Positions 15,576-24,706 of a stretch of DNA of 64,000 bases are shown piece after piece. The position numbers were made by a program, and so were the translations under genes. Positions within the stretch are counted from its first letter, which is position 1. The number at the start of each line of letters is the position of its first letter. Under the pieces are notes generated by a model, which saw only the letters and a program-made list of their open reading frames with translations, ran no database searches and was not told the DNA's origin. The stretch lies in assembly GCF_000238075.1 (NCBI RefSeq), contig NZ_JH414505.1, positions 467,904 to 531,903 on the forward strand, written 5' to 3'. The stretch is from Oribacterium asaccharolyticum ACB7 (GTDB taxonomy: Bacteria > Bacillota > Clostridia > Lachnospirales > Lachnospiraceae).

Positions 15576-15696
15576 AGTTTCCTCCTAAAATATTGACCAA
15601 ATTCTCCTGCTTTAAGCATAGAGCAAGCTATTTTCTTAGACAAATTCCTTTTATCTATAGCTTTTTTGATTTATAAGGTAGGGGAATCAATTGATT

Positions 15697-16602
15697 TTAC
15701 ACTTCACGTTCCTCCGACAGCGAACGAATCGACGAACTGTACTCTGACGGAGACATTTTACACTCTTTCTTAAACTGCCGGGAAAAGTAGTGAATAGAAG
15801 AAAACTCAAGTTTATCCGCAATCTGCGTGAGGTTGAGCTGTCCCTCCCGAATCATGCGCTTCGCCGTATCCATTTTCATTTTGGAAAATAGAGCCATAAC
15901 TCCGGTATTTCCGACTTCCCGGAAAATTTTCTGCACGTAGGAACGTCCCATCAGGTTGTCTCTACAGATCCGTTCCATACTGAGCTTCTCATAAACATGA
16001 CTTTCCAAGTATTCCACCAGGCGATTATAACTTTCACTCTGCCTGGAACTTTTTTCCACATAGTAGTCCTTGGCCTCCATCGGCAGCGGATAGGAAAAAT
16101 AACGACGGTAAAGTTGAATCAAAAACTCGGAAAGGTACTGACGGATAAGCTGCTGTCCGCCGAAACTTTCCTCTTCCAGAAAGAGGAGTTTTTTCTGGTA
16201 GGGTTGATCCATTCTTCCGGAAAAAACGCCCTTCCCCTCGGTAATGATTTTCGCAAGAAGACTCTTCTCCTTATCGCTGATTCGCAGACACTTCTTCTGA
16301 AAACGCCAGATAGCGGGACTGTTACAATAAAAGCTGATGACCACGATACTGGGGCTGCTCTTCCCATCCGCCTTCACCGAGTGAAACTCATTTGGCGCAT
16401 GAAAAAGAATATCTCCTTTTTTCAGAAGATGCGTCTCTTCTCCTGCCTCTACCGTAATCTCCCCGGCATCCACGCAAACGAATTCCCAGAAAGGATGCGT
16501 CTCCCCGGGAAAATAAAAGTCACTTCTATATTGAAAATAATGTAGGGAAACAATCTCCCTGATTTCCATGCAATCCTTTAAGCAAACGCTTTGATAGTCC
16601 AT
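15697..16602 (-). CDS. AraC-family regulator with cupin sensor domain
   Basis: A 301-residue regulator. Residues about 20-95 form an AraC-type cupin ligand pocket (HPFWEFVCVDAGEITVEAGE). Residues about 195-295 contain two helix-turn-helix motifs, ending in FSSIHYFSRQFKKECKMSP, a typical AraC signature. It is transcribed divergently from the lnpA cluster, which makes control of lacto-N-biose use its likeliest job. It is also upstream of the double-cubane pair on the same strand, so that remains an alternative. The start at 16602 has GAGGA upstream. Confidence 0.9.
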   Translation of the reverse strand: MDYQSVCLKDCMEIREIVSLHYFQYRSDFYFPGETHPFWEFVCVDAGEITVEAGEETHLLKKGDILFHAPNEFHSVKADGKSSPSIVVISFYCNSPAIWRFQKKCLRISDKEKSLLAKIITEGKGVFSGRMDQPYQKKLLFLEEESFGGQQLIRQYLSEFLIQLYRRYFSYPLPMEAKDYYVEKSSRQSESYNRLVEYLESHVYEKLSMERICRDNLMGRSYVQKIFREVGNTGVMALFSKMKMDTAKRMIREGQLNLTQIADKLEFSSIHYFSRQFKKECKMSPSEYSSSIRSLSEEREV

Positions 16603-16647
16603 TTTCTGTCCTCAATTAACTGTCACATCACGCACAGTACCGATATT

Positions 16648-16764
16648 AAACGAGATACCGCACACGTCGCGCACGATACTCATTATGAACGAGATACCTC
16701 TGCTCTGCGCACGATACTCATGCAAAACAAGATGTTTCCGGCTTCGCCTGCGCCACTTGTCAAA
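16648..16764 (+). repeat. Dispersed palindromic repeat, A+A+B composite
   Basis: Two degenerate module A copies in tandem (AAACGAGATACCGCACAC... and GAACGAGATACCTCTGC..., each ending GCGCACGATACTCAT) are followed by module B (AACAAGATGTTTCCGGCTTC to CACTTGTCAAAG). Confidence 0.75.
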
Positions 16765-16793
16765 GAAAAATGATATAATGCCTCTATGTGCAA

Positions 16794-16823
16794 TTGTACC
16801 AATAAAGTAAGCAATCGTACAAT
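16794..16823 (+). promoter_or_regulatory. Probable sigmaA promoter of the lnpA cluster
   Basis: TTGTAC (16794-16799) and TACAAT (16818-16823) are separated by 18 bases. The leader to lnpA is about 140 bases and contains a dispersed-repeat copy. Confidence 0.5.
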
Positions 16824-16875
16824 AGATGGATATAGCTAGACTCTTGAATTTCTTTTATAATGCGAACAGATACTA

Positions 16876-16918
16876 AACGAGATAACGCACGCTTTGCGCA
16901 CGATACTCGTTATGAATA
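16876..16918 (+). repeat. Dispersed palindromic repeat, module A
   Basis: AACGAGATAACGCACGCTTT continuing to CGATACTCGTTATGAATA. It is almost identical to the copy embedded in ywlC. It lies in the lnpA leader. Confidence 0.85.
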
Positions 16919-16972
16919 AGTTTTTGCAGCGCAAAATACGGAAACAGCAGTACGAAATACGAGGAGATAAAC

Positions 16973-19255
16973 ATGAAGAAAACAAGCGGAAGACTGACCC
17001 TCCCCAGCGAAAACAATTTTCTAAAAGAAACGGAAGAATTGATTGCACGCCTGGGAGCGGATGCGATACGAGACAGTGACGGAACCAAGCTGGATGAGGA
17101 AACCCTTTCTCTTCCGGTGAAGGTTTACAGCACCTATTTCGTGGCGAGAGGCCATAATGAATTTGCCAAAGAACACATGGAAGAATGTCAGCAGTTCTAC
17201 CTCATGTCCAAAAGAGTAACCGCATTTTCCCATCATCTGGAAATCCCCTATATGGACGGTTTTTTCAGAAAGCAGGTCACACCGGACTTCCTGCATGACC
17301 CGAAGAAGTGGTGGGAGCTCATTGACAGAACAACGGGAGAAGTGATTTCTCCGGACCGGTGGAGACTTTCTCCTGATAAGTTTGGAAAAGACTTCGGCGA
17401 AAAAGCGGAAGCTTCGAAAGAAAACTCGAAAAGCTCTACGGAAAAGACAACAGAAGCAGGACTTCCTTCCTATTTTCTGCAAGATGGAGAAACCGCCCTT
17501 CTTATCCTGGAGGACGCCACTCCCTTCCATGAGTATACTTTGAGTTTCCTCGCCTTTGCGCTCTGGGATCCGACGGAAATGTATAACCACATCACGAACA
17601 ACTGGGGCGATAAACCTGCGGATATTCCTTTCGATATTCGAAAGCCCTACAGCAATCGCTTTGCAAAGGAAGAACTAAAGCGCTGGCTTAAAGCGCACCC
17701 TAAGACGGATGTGGTGCGTTTCACCACCTTCTTCTATCATTTTACTCTGCAATTTAATCACGAAGAAAAGGAAAAATTCGTAGACTGGTTCGGTTACGGC
17801 GGAACGGTTTCCGTAGAGGCCTTGGAAGCCTTTGAAAAAGAATACGGCTACCGCCTTCGCCCGGAAGACCTTGTGGATGAGGGCTATTTCCACAGCACCT
17901 TCCGTACCCCGACAAAGGCTTACCTCGACTATATGGACTTTATCGCCCGTTTTGTGGCAAAGGAAGCGAAGGAGCTGGTAGATCTGGTGCACGCTGCCGG
18001 AAAAGAGGCCATGATGTTCCTCGGAGACAACTGGATCGGTACCGAGCCCTATGGCAAGTATTTTAAGGAAATCGGACTGGACAGCGTGGTCGGCAGTGTC
18101 GGAGGCGGTGCAACACTCCGCTTAATCGCGGATATTCCGGGGGTGCGCTACACCGAAGGGCGCTTCCTCCCCTATTTCTTCCCGGATACCTTCTACGAGG
18201 GAAATGATCCTGTGCCGGAAGCCATGGAAAACTGGGTGAGTGCGCGTCGCGCCATTATGCGGAAACCCGTGGACCGCATCGGTTATGGCGGCTACTTAAG
18301 CCTTGCCTATAAGTTCCCGAAATTTATTGACTACATTGCGGAAGTCGCGGAAGAATTCCGTGACCTCTACGAAAAAGTCCAAGGTACAAAGCCCTATGCA
18401 AAGCTGAAAGTCGGTATTGTAAACGCTTGGGGAAAGCTTCGTTCCTGGCAGGCCTACATGGTTGCCCATGCCCTCTATTATCAAAAGGCCTACAGCTACT
18501 TCGGAATCCTGGAGGCCCTCTCCGGAATGGACACAGATGTGGAATTCTACTCCTTTGACGAGCTTTTGCAGGGGGGCGTTCCAAAAGATGTGAATGTTCT
18601 TATCAATGCCGGAGATGCTATGACCTCCTGGTCGGGCGGAGAAATCTGGAAGGAAGAAAAGCTCCTTAGCCTCCTCCGCACTTTCGTCTATCATGGCGGC
18701 GGACTCATCGGAGTCGGAGAGCCGAGCGCCTGCTCCTTCCAGGGAAAATATTTCCAGCTGGCGGACGTCTTCGGTGTAGATAAGGAAATGGGCTTCAGTC
18801 TTTCTACGGACAAATATTTTAAAACAGCCAAAACTGAGCATTTCCTCCTCGAGGACTTCCCTGTGGAAAACTTAAACTTCGGAGAAAGTCAGAAGAGCAT
18901 CTACGCCTTGGAAAAAGACACGGAGATTCTGGAATACAGTGACGGCTCTGTACATTTATCCTCTCACGATTATGGAAAAGGGCGCGGCATCTATATTGCA
19001 GGTCTTCCCTACAATTTGGAAAATACCCGTCTCCTCCTCCGTGCCCTCCTCTATAGTGCGCACAAGGAAGAAGAAATGCGGAAATGGCAATGCACGAATC
19101 TTGCCTGTGAGCTTCACGCCTATCCGGAAAAGGGAATTTATGCTGTCCTAAACAACAGTAAGGAAAAGCAGAGCACCGATTTTTATGACGGAAAGGGAGA
19201 GAAGCATTCCGCAAATCTTGCCCCCGGCGCAATGCTTTGGTATGAAATCGGATAA
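16973..19255 (+). CDS. lnpA: 1,3-beta-galactosyl-N-acetylhexosamine phosphorylase (GH112)
   Basis: A 760-residue cytoplasmic phosphorylase that cleaves lacto-N-biose I (Gal-beta1,3-GlcNAc) or galacto-N-biose (Gal-beta1,3-GalNAc) with phosphate, giving galactose 1-phosphate and the N-acetylhexosamine. Length and sequence match GH112 throughout: N-terminal TIM barrel, including TTFFYHFTLQFNHEEKEKFV and MFLGDNWIGTEPYG, then a Rossmann-like domain (about 460-660) and a small beta C-terminus. It is followed by an ABC importer and nahK, the order known from bifidobacterial lnp clusters. Which disaccharide is preferred cannot be read from the sequence. Start 16973 has AGGAGA 7 bases upstream. A Lys/Glu/Ser-rich insert near 140-155 is low complexity. 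Confidence 0.96.
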   Translation: MKKTSGRLTLPSENNFLKETEELIARLGADAIRDSDGTKLDEETLSLPVKVYSTYFVARGHNEFAKEHMEECQQFYLMSKRVTAFSHHLEIPYMDGFFRKQVTPDFLHDPKKWWELIDRTTGEVISPDRWRLSPDKFGKDFGEKAEASKENSKSSTEKTTEAGLPSYFLQDGETALLILEDATPFHEYTLSFLAFALWDPTEMYNHITNNWGDKPADIPFDIRKPYSNRFAKEELKRWLKAHPKTDVVRFTTFFYHFTLQFNHEEKEKFVDWFGYGGTVSVEALEAFEKEYGYRLRPEDLVDEGYFHSTFRTPTKAYLDYMDFIARFVAKEAKELVDLVHAAGKEAMMFLGDNWIGTEPYGKYFKEIGLDSVVGSVGGGATLRLIADIPGVRYTEGRFLPYFFPDTFYEGNDPVPEAMENWVSARRAIMRKPVDRIGYGGYLSLAYKFPKFIDYIAEVAEEFRDLYEKVQGTKPYAKLKVGIVNAWGKLRSWQAYMVAHALYYQKAYSYFGILEALSGMDTDVEFYSFDELLQGGVPKDVNVLINAGDAMTSWSGGEIWKEEKLLSLLRTFVYHGGGLIGVGEPSACSFQGKYFQLADVFGVDKEMGFSLSTDKYFKTAKTEHFLLEDFPVENLNFGESQKSIYALEKDTEILEYSDGSVHLSSHDYGKGRGIYIAGLPYNLENTRLLLRALLYSAHKEEEMRKWQCTNLACELHAYPEKGIYAVLNNSKEKQSTDFYDGKGEKHSANLAPGAMLWYEIG

Positions 19256-19374
19256 AAGAAACAAAGATAAATCTTTCTTTTCCAAGAAAAACAAAGAAAA
19301 TCATTTTTCTTTCTTTCAAAAACTTAAAAAATGATGTTTTTTGTTGTTTTATAATAATCAATCGTGTAAATTGT

Positions 19375-19459
19375 TTGCGCAATAAGACAAAGAGTTTTCT
19401 GTTATTTCAACCTATACTGACCATAAATTCACCCTCTTTATTTAGCATTTTGCGCAAAA
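19375..19459 (+). promoter_or_regulatory. Twin TTGCGCAA palindromes upstream of the sugar-binding protein gene
   Basis: TTGCGCAA at 19375-19382 and TTTTGCGCAAAA at 19448-19459 are 75 bp apart centre to centre, in the 228-base gap after lnpA. The second lies just before the ribosome site. They look like operator half-sites for a dimeric repressor or catabolite-type regulator. The gap also suggests that the importer gene has its own promoter (TATAAT at 19350-19355 or TATACT near 19413). Confidence 0.45.
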
Positions 19460-19483
19460 GAGGAAGTAAATTGGGAGGTATAT

Positions 19484-20797
19484 ATGAAAAGAAGAATTTT
19501 AGGAACTGCCGTAGCCATTCTTTCCGGATTAACGCTCTTCGCTTGCGGCGGAAAGAAAGAAGAGGCAAAGACAGAAGCTCCTGCTAACGCTCAGGAAAAG
19601 ACGGATGAGAAAGATACAAGTGCTGCAGAAAAAACGGAAGCTTCTTCCGACGGATTGGTTTATTGGTCCATGTGGGAAGCAACAGAGCCGCAAGGTCAGG
19701 TTTTAAAAGAGGCAGTAGAGGCTTTTACCGCTGAAACGGGAATCCCTGTAGATGTACAGTTTAAGGGCAGAACCGGTATCCGTGAAGGATTGCAGCCCGC
19801 TCTGGATGCTGGAACCAATATCGACCTTTTTGACGAGGATATCGACAGAGTAAACAAGACCTGGGGAGACTATCTTCTGGATCTGGAAGAGCTCGCTAAG
19901 GCAAATGATTATGAGAAGACCGCCAATGCCGGTTTAATCAATGCTTGCCGTGAGGTAGGAGGCGGTACTTTAAAGTCCATTCCTTACCAGCCGAACGTTT
20001 TCGCCATGTTCTACAATCAGGAAATTTTTGACAAGGCGGGTGTTAAGGAAGTACCGAAGACCTGGGAAGAGCTCGATGCGGCTTGTGCAAAAATTAAAGA
20101 GGCGGGCTTCACACCGATTACCAGTGACGATGCTTATATCTTAAGCAATTTCGGCTATCACTTATCCAGAATCAACGGCTATGAGAAAGCTTCCGAAATT
20201 GTAAAAGAAGGAAAGTGGGACGATCCTTCCGTTTTGGAAGTCGCAAAGGCTTACGAGGATTTTGCAAAGAAGGGCTATTTCTCCGAGCAGATCGCATCCA
20301 ACGTATGGCCTGCAGGACAGAACCAGGAATTGGCTCTTGGAACTGCCGCAATCTACTTAAACGGTTCTTGGCTTCCGAACGAGGTTAAGGATATTACCGG
20401 AGAAGACTTCAGCTGGGGATGCTTCAGCTATCCTGCAGTAAAGGGCGGAAAAGACGGCGTGGAAGCTTCCAACTACGGGGCACAGGTTTTCGCCATCAAT
20501 AAGAAGTCCAAGAAGGCGGAAGACGCTTTCAAGTTAATCCAGTTCTTTACAAAGGGCAAATTCGACGAGAAGCTTTCTCAGGAATCTTTAGGAATTCCGG
20601 CAGACTCCGACAATAAGGATTGGCCGAAGCAGCTTAAGAATGTAAGACCGGTTATGGAAGAGTTAAAGACTCGTTATCCCTGGGCAGCCTCTGCAGAAGA
20701 CAATGTAGATATGACTCCGATTTTAAAGGAGAACTTCATGAAGCTCTGCGGCGGAAGTATTACTGCTGAAGAATTTGTTGCTAATTTAAAGAAATAA
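19484..20797 (+). CDS. Sugar ABC transporter substrate-binding lipoprotein
   Basis: A 437-residue extracytoplasmic solute-binding protein of the carbohydrate (family 1) type. It has a lipoprotein signal with cleavage before Cys21 (LTLFACGG), then an Ala/Glu/Lys-rich linker to about residue 55, then the two-lobed binding domain (VYWSMWEATEPQGQVL onward). Position between lnpA and nahK indicates that it binds lacto-N-biose or galacto-N-biose, or mucin- or milk-type oligosaccharides that contain them, like GltA of bifidobacteria. Ribosome site GGGAGG is 6 bases upstream. A hairpin terminator directly downstream should raise its dose relative to the permeases. Confidence 0.92.
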   Translation: MKRRILGTAVAILSGLTLFACGGKKEEAKTEAPANAQEKTDEKDTSAAEKTEASSDGLVYWSMWEATEPQGQVLKEAVEAFTAETGIPVDVQFKGRTGIREGLQPALDAGTNIDLFDEDIDRVNKTWGDYLLDLEELAKANDYEKTANAGLINACREVGGGTLKSIPYQPNVFAMFYNQEIFDKAGVKEVPKTWEELDAACAKIKEAGFTPITSDDAYILSNFGYHLSRINGYEKASEIVKEGKWDDPSVLEVAKAYEDFAKKGYFSEQIASNVWPAGQNQELALGTAAIYLNGSWLPNEVKDITGEDFSWGCFSYPAVKGGKDGVEASNYGAQVFAINKKSKKAEDAFKLIQFFTKGKFDEKLSQESLGIPADSDNKDWPKQLKNVRPVMEELKTRYPWAASAEDNVDMTPILKENFMKLCGGSITAEEFVANLKK

Positions 20798-20822
20798 TAG
20801 GATAATACTATCCTGTGATCTC

Positions 20823-20861
20823 AAGGAGGTGGCGCCGATTCAATGCTCCACTTCCTTTTTT
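20823..20861 (+). terminator. Attenuating terminator between binding protein and permease genes
   Basis: AAGGAGGTGG (20823-20832) and CCACTTCCTT (20848-20857) form a 10-bp stem with one G-U pair, followed by a run of T. Partial read-through would give more binding protein than permease. Confidence 0.75.
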
Positions 20862-20888
20862 AAAAGAAATCTTTCTAGGAGGTTTTTC

Positions 20889-21794
20889 GTGAAAAAGAAT
20901 TCCGCCATGCTGATTGCCTTTGTAAGTCCGGCAGCGCTCTTTTTTATCATCATCTTTTTGTATCCCATTTTACGTACTCTTTTGATGAGTTTCTTTCGCA
21001 TCGAAGGGGTAACGGACAGTTTTTCCAAATGGCAGTTTGTGGGATTTGCAAACTATGGAAAGCTTCTCGGCACAACCCTTTTCCGCATTTCCATGTGGAA
21101 TCTTTTTCGCATCTGGCTCTTCGGAGGGCTGATTGTCCTCTCCCTGGCCCTGCTCTTTGCCGTCATTATTACCTCAGGAATCCGCGGTCGGAGTTTCTTC
21201 CGCGCCATGATTTACCTGCCGAATATCGTTTCCGCCGTAGCGCTCGCAACCATGTGGTTACAATATGTCTACAGCCCGAAATTCGGTTTGTTGAAGAGCC
21301 TCTTCACATTTCTCCATCTGCCGAAGCTGGCTTCGATCCAGTGGCTCAGTAACGACCATAAATTCATGGCTCTGCTCATTGCCTACTGCTTCGGCATGGT
21401 CGGCTATCACATGCTCATTTTTTCCAGCGGAATCGAACGCATCAGCAGTGATTACTTTGAAGCGGCAACCCTCGACGGCGCGAACAGGATCCAGCAATTT
21501 CAACACATCACTCTCCCTCTTTTAAAGGGAATGTTTCACACAAACATTACCATGTGGTCCGTCAGCAGTGTAGGCTTCTTCGTTTGGTCGCAACTCTTTT
21601 CAACCGTAACGGCCGATACCCAGACGATTACCCCCATGGTTTACATGTATATGCAGATTTTCGGAGCCGGAAACAGTGTGACGGAACGAAATGCCGGCAT
21701 CGGTGCGGCAGTCGGGGTACTCCTCAGTATCTGCGTTGTCATTATTTTCACCGTTTGTAATAAGCTCTTGCAGGATAAAGAGCTGGAATTTTAA
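20889..21794 (+). CDS. Sugar ABC transporter permease 1 (GltB-like)
   Basis: A 301-residue inner-membrane permease of the MalF/UgpA class, with about six helices and the EAA loop FEAATLDGANRIQQFQHITL, which contacts the ATPase. The start is taken as GTG at 20889 (VKKNSAMLIAF), because AGGAGG lies 6 bases upstream. An upstream in-frame GTG at 20829 falls inside the terminator stem. It forms a heterodimer with the next gene's product. No ATPase gene is in the cluster, so a shared MsmK/UgpC-type ATPase is presumably encoded elsewhere. Confidence 0.93.
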   Translation: MKKNSAMLIAFVSPAALFFIIIFLYPILRTLLMSFFRIEGVTDSFSKWQFVGFANYGKLLGTTLFRISMWNLFRIWLFGGLIVLSLALLFAVIITSGIRGRSFFRAMIYLPNIVSAVALATMWLQYVYSPKFGLLKSLFTFLHLPKLASIQWLSNDHKFMALLIAYCFGMVGYHMLIFSSGIERISSDYFEAATLDGANRIQQFQHITLPLLKGMFHTNITMWSVSSVGFFVWSQLFSTVTADTQTITPMVYMYMQIFGAGNSVTERNAGIGAAVGVLLSICVVIIFTVCNKLLQDKELEF

Positions 21795-21804
21795 GGAGGG
21801 GATT

Positions 21805-22692
21805 ATGTTTTCATTGTTTAAAAAAGAAAAAAGCTATGCCGAACCCTTCCGCTTAAAGAAGGAGTTGCGCCTTTTTCCGGGCTATCTTCTTCTCCTCCTT
21901 TGGATTTTCTTTACGATTGTTCTCCTCGGTTGGGTGCTTATCGCAAGTTTTTCCACTACCAAGGAAATCTTTGCGAACAAACTCTTAAGTAGCGGTTTCC
22001 ATTTTGAGAATTATGAAAAGGCCTGGGTGAACTCCGATGTGTCCACCATATTCTTCAATTCCCTTTTCTACTCCCTGGTCTCCGTAAGCTTACTCATCCT
22101 GGTCTGCGCACCTGCTGCTTACGCCTTATCCCGTTTTGAATTTATCGGAAATAAGCTTATACAGCATTCCTTCGTCGCATCCATGGGTGTTCCGGTCGTG
22201 ATGATTGTCCTGCCTCTCTTTGCCCTTGTTGCGGGGCTTGATATTTTAAACCATGTGGCAGCCAATAAATTGACCTTGATTTTCTTATATGTTGGTATTA
22301 ATGTTCCTTATACCACCATTTTCCTCATGGGATTTTTTGCCAATATCTCCCGTGCCTTTGAGGAAGCTGCCGCGATTGACGGCTGTCCTCCCGGAAAAAC
22401 CTTCTGGAAAATTATGCTTCCGATGGCACAGCCCGGCATTATCACGGTAAGTATTTTCAACTTCATCAATGTGTGGAACGAGTACTTTATCTCTCTGATC
22501 TTCGGAAACTCCGACAAGGTGCGTTCCGTTGCGGTAGGACTCTATTCCATGATTAACTCCATGAAATATACCGGAGACTGGGCCGGCATGTTTGCCTCGG
22601 TAATCATTGTTTTCCTCCCCACCTTCATCCTCTACCTCTTCTTATCGGAGCGGATTATTGCAGGAGTGACCGGTGGCGGTGTTAAGGGCTAA
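21805..22692 (+). CDS. Sugar ABC transporter permease 2 (GltC-like)
   Basis: A 295-residue permease of the MalG/UgpE class with about six helices and the EAA loop FEEAAAIDGCPPGKTFWKIM. The start is at 21805 (MFSLFKKEKS), with AAGGAGG 7 bases upstream and 10 bases after the first permease stop. A longer frame from 21691 overlaps the previous gene and is not supported. It pairs with permease 1 to import the cluster's disaccharide. Confidence 0.93.
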   Translation: MFSLFKKEKSYAEPFRLKKELRLFPGYLLLLLWIFFTIVLLGWVLIASFSTTKEIFANKLLSSGFHFENYEKAWVNSDVSTIFFNSLFYSLVSVSLLILVCAPAAYALSRFEFIGNKLIQHSFVASMGVPVVMIVLPLFALVAGLDILNHVAANKLTLIFLYVGINVPYTTIFLMGFFANISRAFEEAAAIDGCPPGKTFWKIMLPMAQPGIITVSIFNFINVWNEYFISLIFGNSDKVRSVAVGLYSMINSMKYTGDWAGMFASVIIVFLPTFILYLFLSERIIAGVTGGGVKG

Positions 22693-22791
22693 GGCACGTT
22701 CTTAAAGGAACGGCTTGATACGTAGGACAGGATACCGCAATAAGAATGTTACGGTAGAGAAAGAAAGTAGAAACAAATAGGACAATCAAAA

Positions 22792-23889
22792 ATGAATAAA
22801 GAATTAAGTAAAAAAGAAATTGAAAACGCCCTCTCCCAATTTCAAATTCAGGGAGAGGTGAAATCCTGTGCTCCCTATGGCTCAGGACACATCAACGACA
22901 CTTTCCTGGTAAAAGCCGATCGGGATTATATCCTGCAGAGGATGAACACGAACATTTTCAAACAGCCCAAGGAACTCATGGAGAATGTCACCTTGGTTTG
23001 CGACTTTATGGAAAAAGAAATTCTAAAGGCGGGCGGTGACCCCGAAAGAGAAGGCTTACGTCTTGTCCCCACAAAGGCGGGACTCGGCTACTATGAAGAT
23101 CCGGAAGAGAATTTCTTCCGCATGTATCTCTTTGTGGAAGATACCAAGTCCTATAATCTTGTGGAGAAGCCGGAGCACTTCTATGAAAGCGCCCGTGCTT
23201 TCGGGCATTTCCAAAATCTGCTCGCCTCCTTCCCTGCAGAAAAGCTTCACGAGACCATTCCCGACTTCCATAACAGCGTAAAGCGTTTTGCCCGCTTTAA
23301 AGAAGTCCTGGAAAAAGACGCTTTCGGAAGAAGAAAGGACTGCGAAGAAGAAGTACAGTTCTTCTTAAATCACGAGAAGGATCTCTCCTATGCGATGGAT
23401 CTTCTTGCGAAAAAGGAGCTCCCGCTTCGGGTCAGCCATAACGATACCAAGTTAAACAACGTGCTTTTCGATGCCAAAACGGAAAAAGCACTCTGTATCA
23501 TTGACTTGGACACCGTCATGCCGGGTCTCTCCATCTTCGACTTCGGAGACGCGATTCGTTTCGGAGCCAATACTGCAGAGGAAGATGAGAAAGATCTCTC
23601 CAAAGTTTCCCTCTCCCTTCCCCTCTTCTCTACCTATGTAAAGGGATTTTTAGAAGGTGCCGGCGGAAAGCTTACAAAAAAGGAAATTGAGTCTCTTCCG
23701 GAAGGCGCTAAAATCATGACTTTGGAATGCGGTATGCGCTTTTTGACCGATTATCTCGAGGGAGATGTTTATTTCCATACTGCGCGCCCGGGACATAATC
23801 TGGACCGTGCAAGAACCCAGATTGCTTTAGTAAAGGACATGGAGCGGCACTGGGAAGAAATGAAAAAAGAAACGAATCAATATACTTAA
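22792..23889 (+). CDS. nahK: N-acetylhexosamine 1-kinase
   Basis: A 365-residue aminoglycoside-phosphotransferase-fold kinase that phosphorylates GlcNAc or GalNAc at the anomeric carbon with ATP, processing the hexosamine released by the upstream phosphorylase. The catalytic loop is SHNDTKLNNVLFD, and the Mg-binding motif is IIDLDTVMPG. GYGSGHIND-like residues near 25-33 (APYGSGHINDTF) form the P-loop. It corresponds to lnpB of bifidobacteria. The lnpC (uridylyltransferase) and lnpD (epimerase) genes that normally complete the pathway are not in this window. The gap from permease 2 is 99 bases. Confidence 0.93.
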   Translation: MNKELSKKEIENALSQFQIQGEVKSCAPYGSGHINDTFLVKADRDYILQRMNTNIFKQPKELMENVTLVCDFMEKEILKAGGDPEREGLRLVPTKAGLGYYEDPEENFFRMYLFVEDTKSYNLVEKPEHFYESARAFGHFQNLLASFPAEKLHETIPDFHNSVKRFARFKEVLEKDAFGRRKDCEEEVQFFLNHEKDLSYAMDLLAKKELPLRVSHNDTKLNNVLFDAKTEKALCIIDLDTVMPGLSIFDFGDAIRFGANTAEEDEKDLSKVSLSLPLFSTYVKGFLEGAGGKLTKKEIESLPEGAKIMTLECGMRFLTDYLEGDVYFHTARPGHNLDRARTQIALVKDMERHWEEMKKETNQYT

Positions 23890-23965
23890 ACAGGCTTTTT
23901 CTCTTATCAAATTCAGCCTTCTTTCCGATGAATATAGTATGTGAAACATCAGAAAGGAGGCTGAG

Positions 23966-24685
23966 TTGAAAAACATCGCATTAATCATTGCCGGAGGGGT
24001 CGGAAGCAGGATGCACCAGGATATCCCGAAGCAATTTCTAAACGTTAACGATAAACCAATCATTATCTATACGCTGGAGGCCTTTCAAAAGCATCCCAAT
24101 ATCGACGCTATCGAGGTAGTCTGCCTAAAAGGATGGCGGGATATCTTATGTGCCTATGCAAAGCAATTCGGCATTACCAAACTCGAAAATGTAGTCACCG
24201 GAGGCGAAACCGGTTTAAAATCCATTCGAAAAGGATTATATGATATTGCAAAGCGCTATCAGGGAGAGGATGATATCGTACTGATTCACGACGCCATTCG
24301 TCCGATGGTCAGTCAGGATATCATTTCCGACAACATCCGTGTATGCCGGGAATACGGCAATGCCATTACGGTCATTCCCTGTACTGCGGTTATGCTGAAA
24401 ACCATGGATGGACTCTCTTCCATGGATCAGGTTCCCAGAGACAACTTGAAAATCACGCAAACCCCACAAACCTTTTTCCTGAAGGAAATTCTGGAGGTGC
24501 ACAAAGAAGCCATCGAAAAGGGAATTGATGATTCTGTCGCTTCCTGTTCTCTTTATGTGGAATTGGGCCGAAAACTCTATCATTCCATCGGATCGGAAAA
24601 AAATATTAAGCTGACCACTTCGGAAGACATCGAAATCTTCACAGCCCTGCTTTCCGTCGAAAGACCGGATTGGCTCAGAAAATAG
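23966..24685 (+). CDS. IspD/TarI-family cytidylyltransferase
   Basis: A 239-residue CTP:sugar-phosphate or polyol-phosphate cytidylyltransferase. The CTP-binding start IIAGGVGSRMHQDIPKQFL and the VLIHDAIRPMV motif are intact. IspD (methylerythritol phosphate) and TarI (ribitol phosphate) are the closest known activities. The first gene of a four-gene operon with an RpiB/LacA isomerase, a DXS-like synthase and an epimerase, it is more likely to make a CDP-activated sugar or alditol for a surface polymer than an isoprenoid precursor. It starts with TTG at 23966 behind a strong AAAGGAGG. The next gene begins 21 bases after its stop. Confidence 0.88.
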   Translation: MKNIALIIAGGVGSRMHQDIPKQFLNVNDKPIIIYTLEAFQKHPNIDAIEVVCLKGWRDILCAYAKQFGITKLENVVTGGETGLKSIRKGLYDIAKRYQGEDDIVLIHDAIRPMVSQDIISDNIRVCREYGNAITVIPCTAVMLKTMDGLSSMDQVPRDNLKITQTPQTFFLKEILEVHKEAIEKGIDDSVASCSLYVELGRKLYHSIGSEKNIKLTTSEDIEIFTALLSVERPDWLRK

Positions 24686-24706
24686 CGAATAGAATTGAGG
24701 AAAGAT

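Larger units (their letters stand above)
16603..16972. other. Divergent control region between AraC gene and lnpA
   Basis: This 370-base gap holds two dispersed-repeat copies (16648-16764 and 16876-16918) and a sigmaA-like promoter towards lnpA (16794-16823). I see no gene. Confidence 0.6.

Noticed and set aside
19256..19483. Riboswitch in the gap after lnpA
   Set aside because: The sequence is mostly AT-rich with two short palindromes; no known riboswitch core could be recognised.
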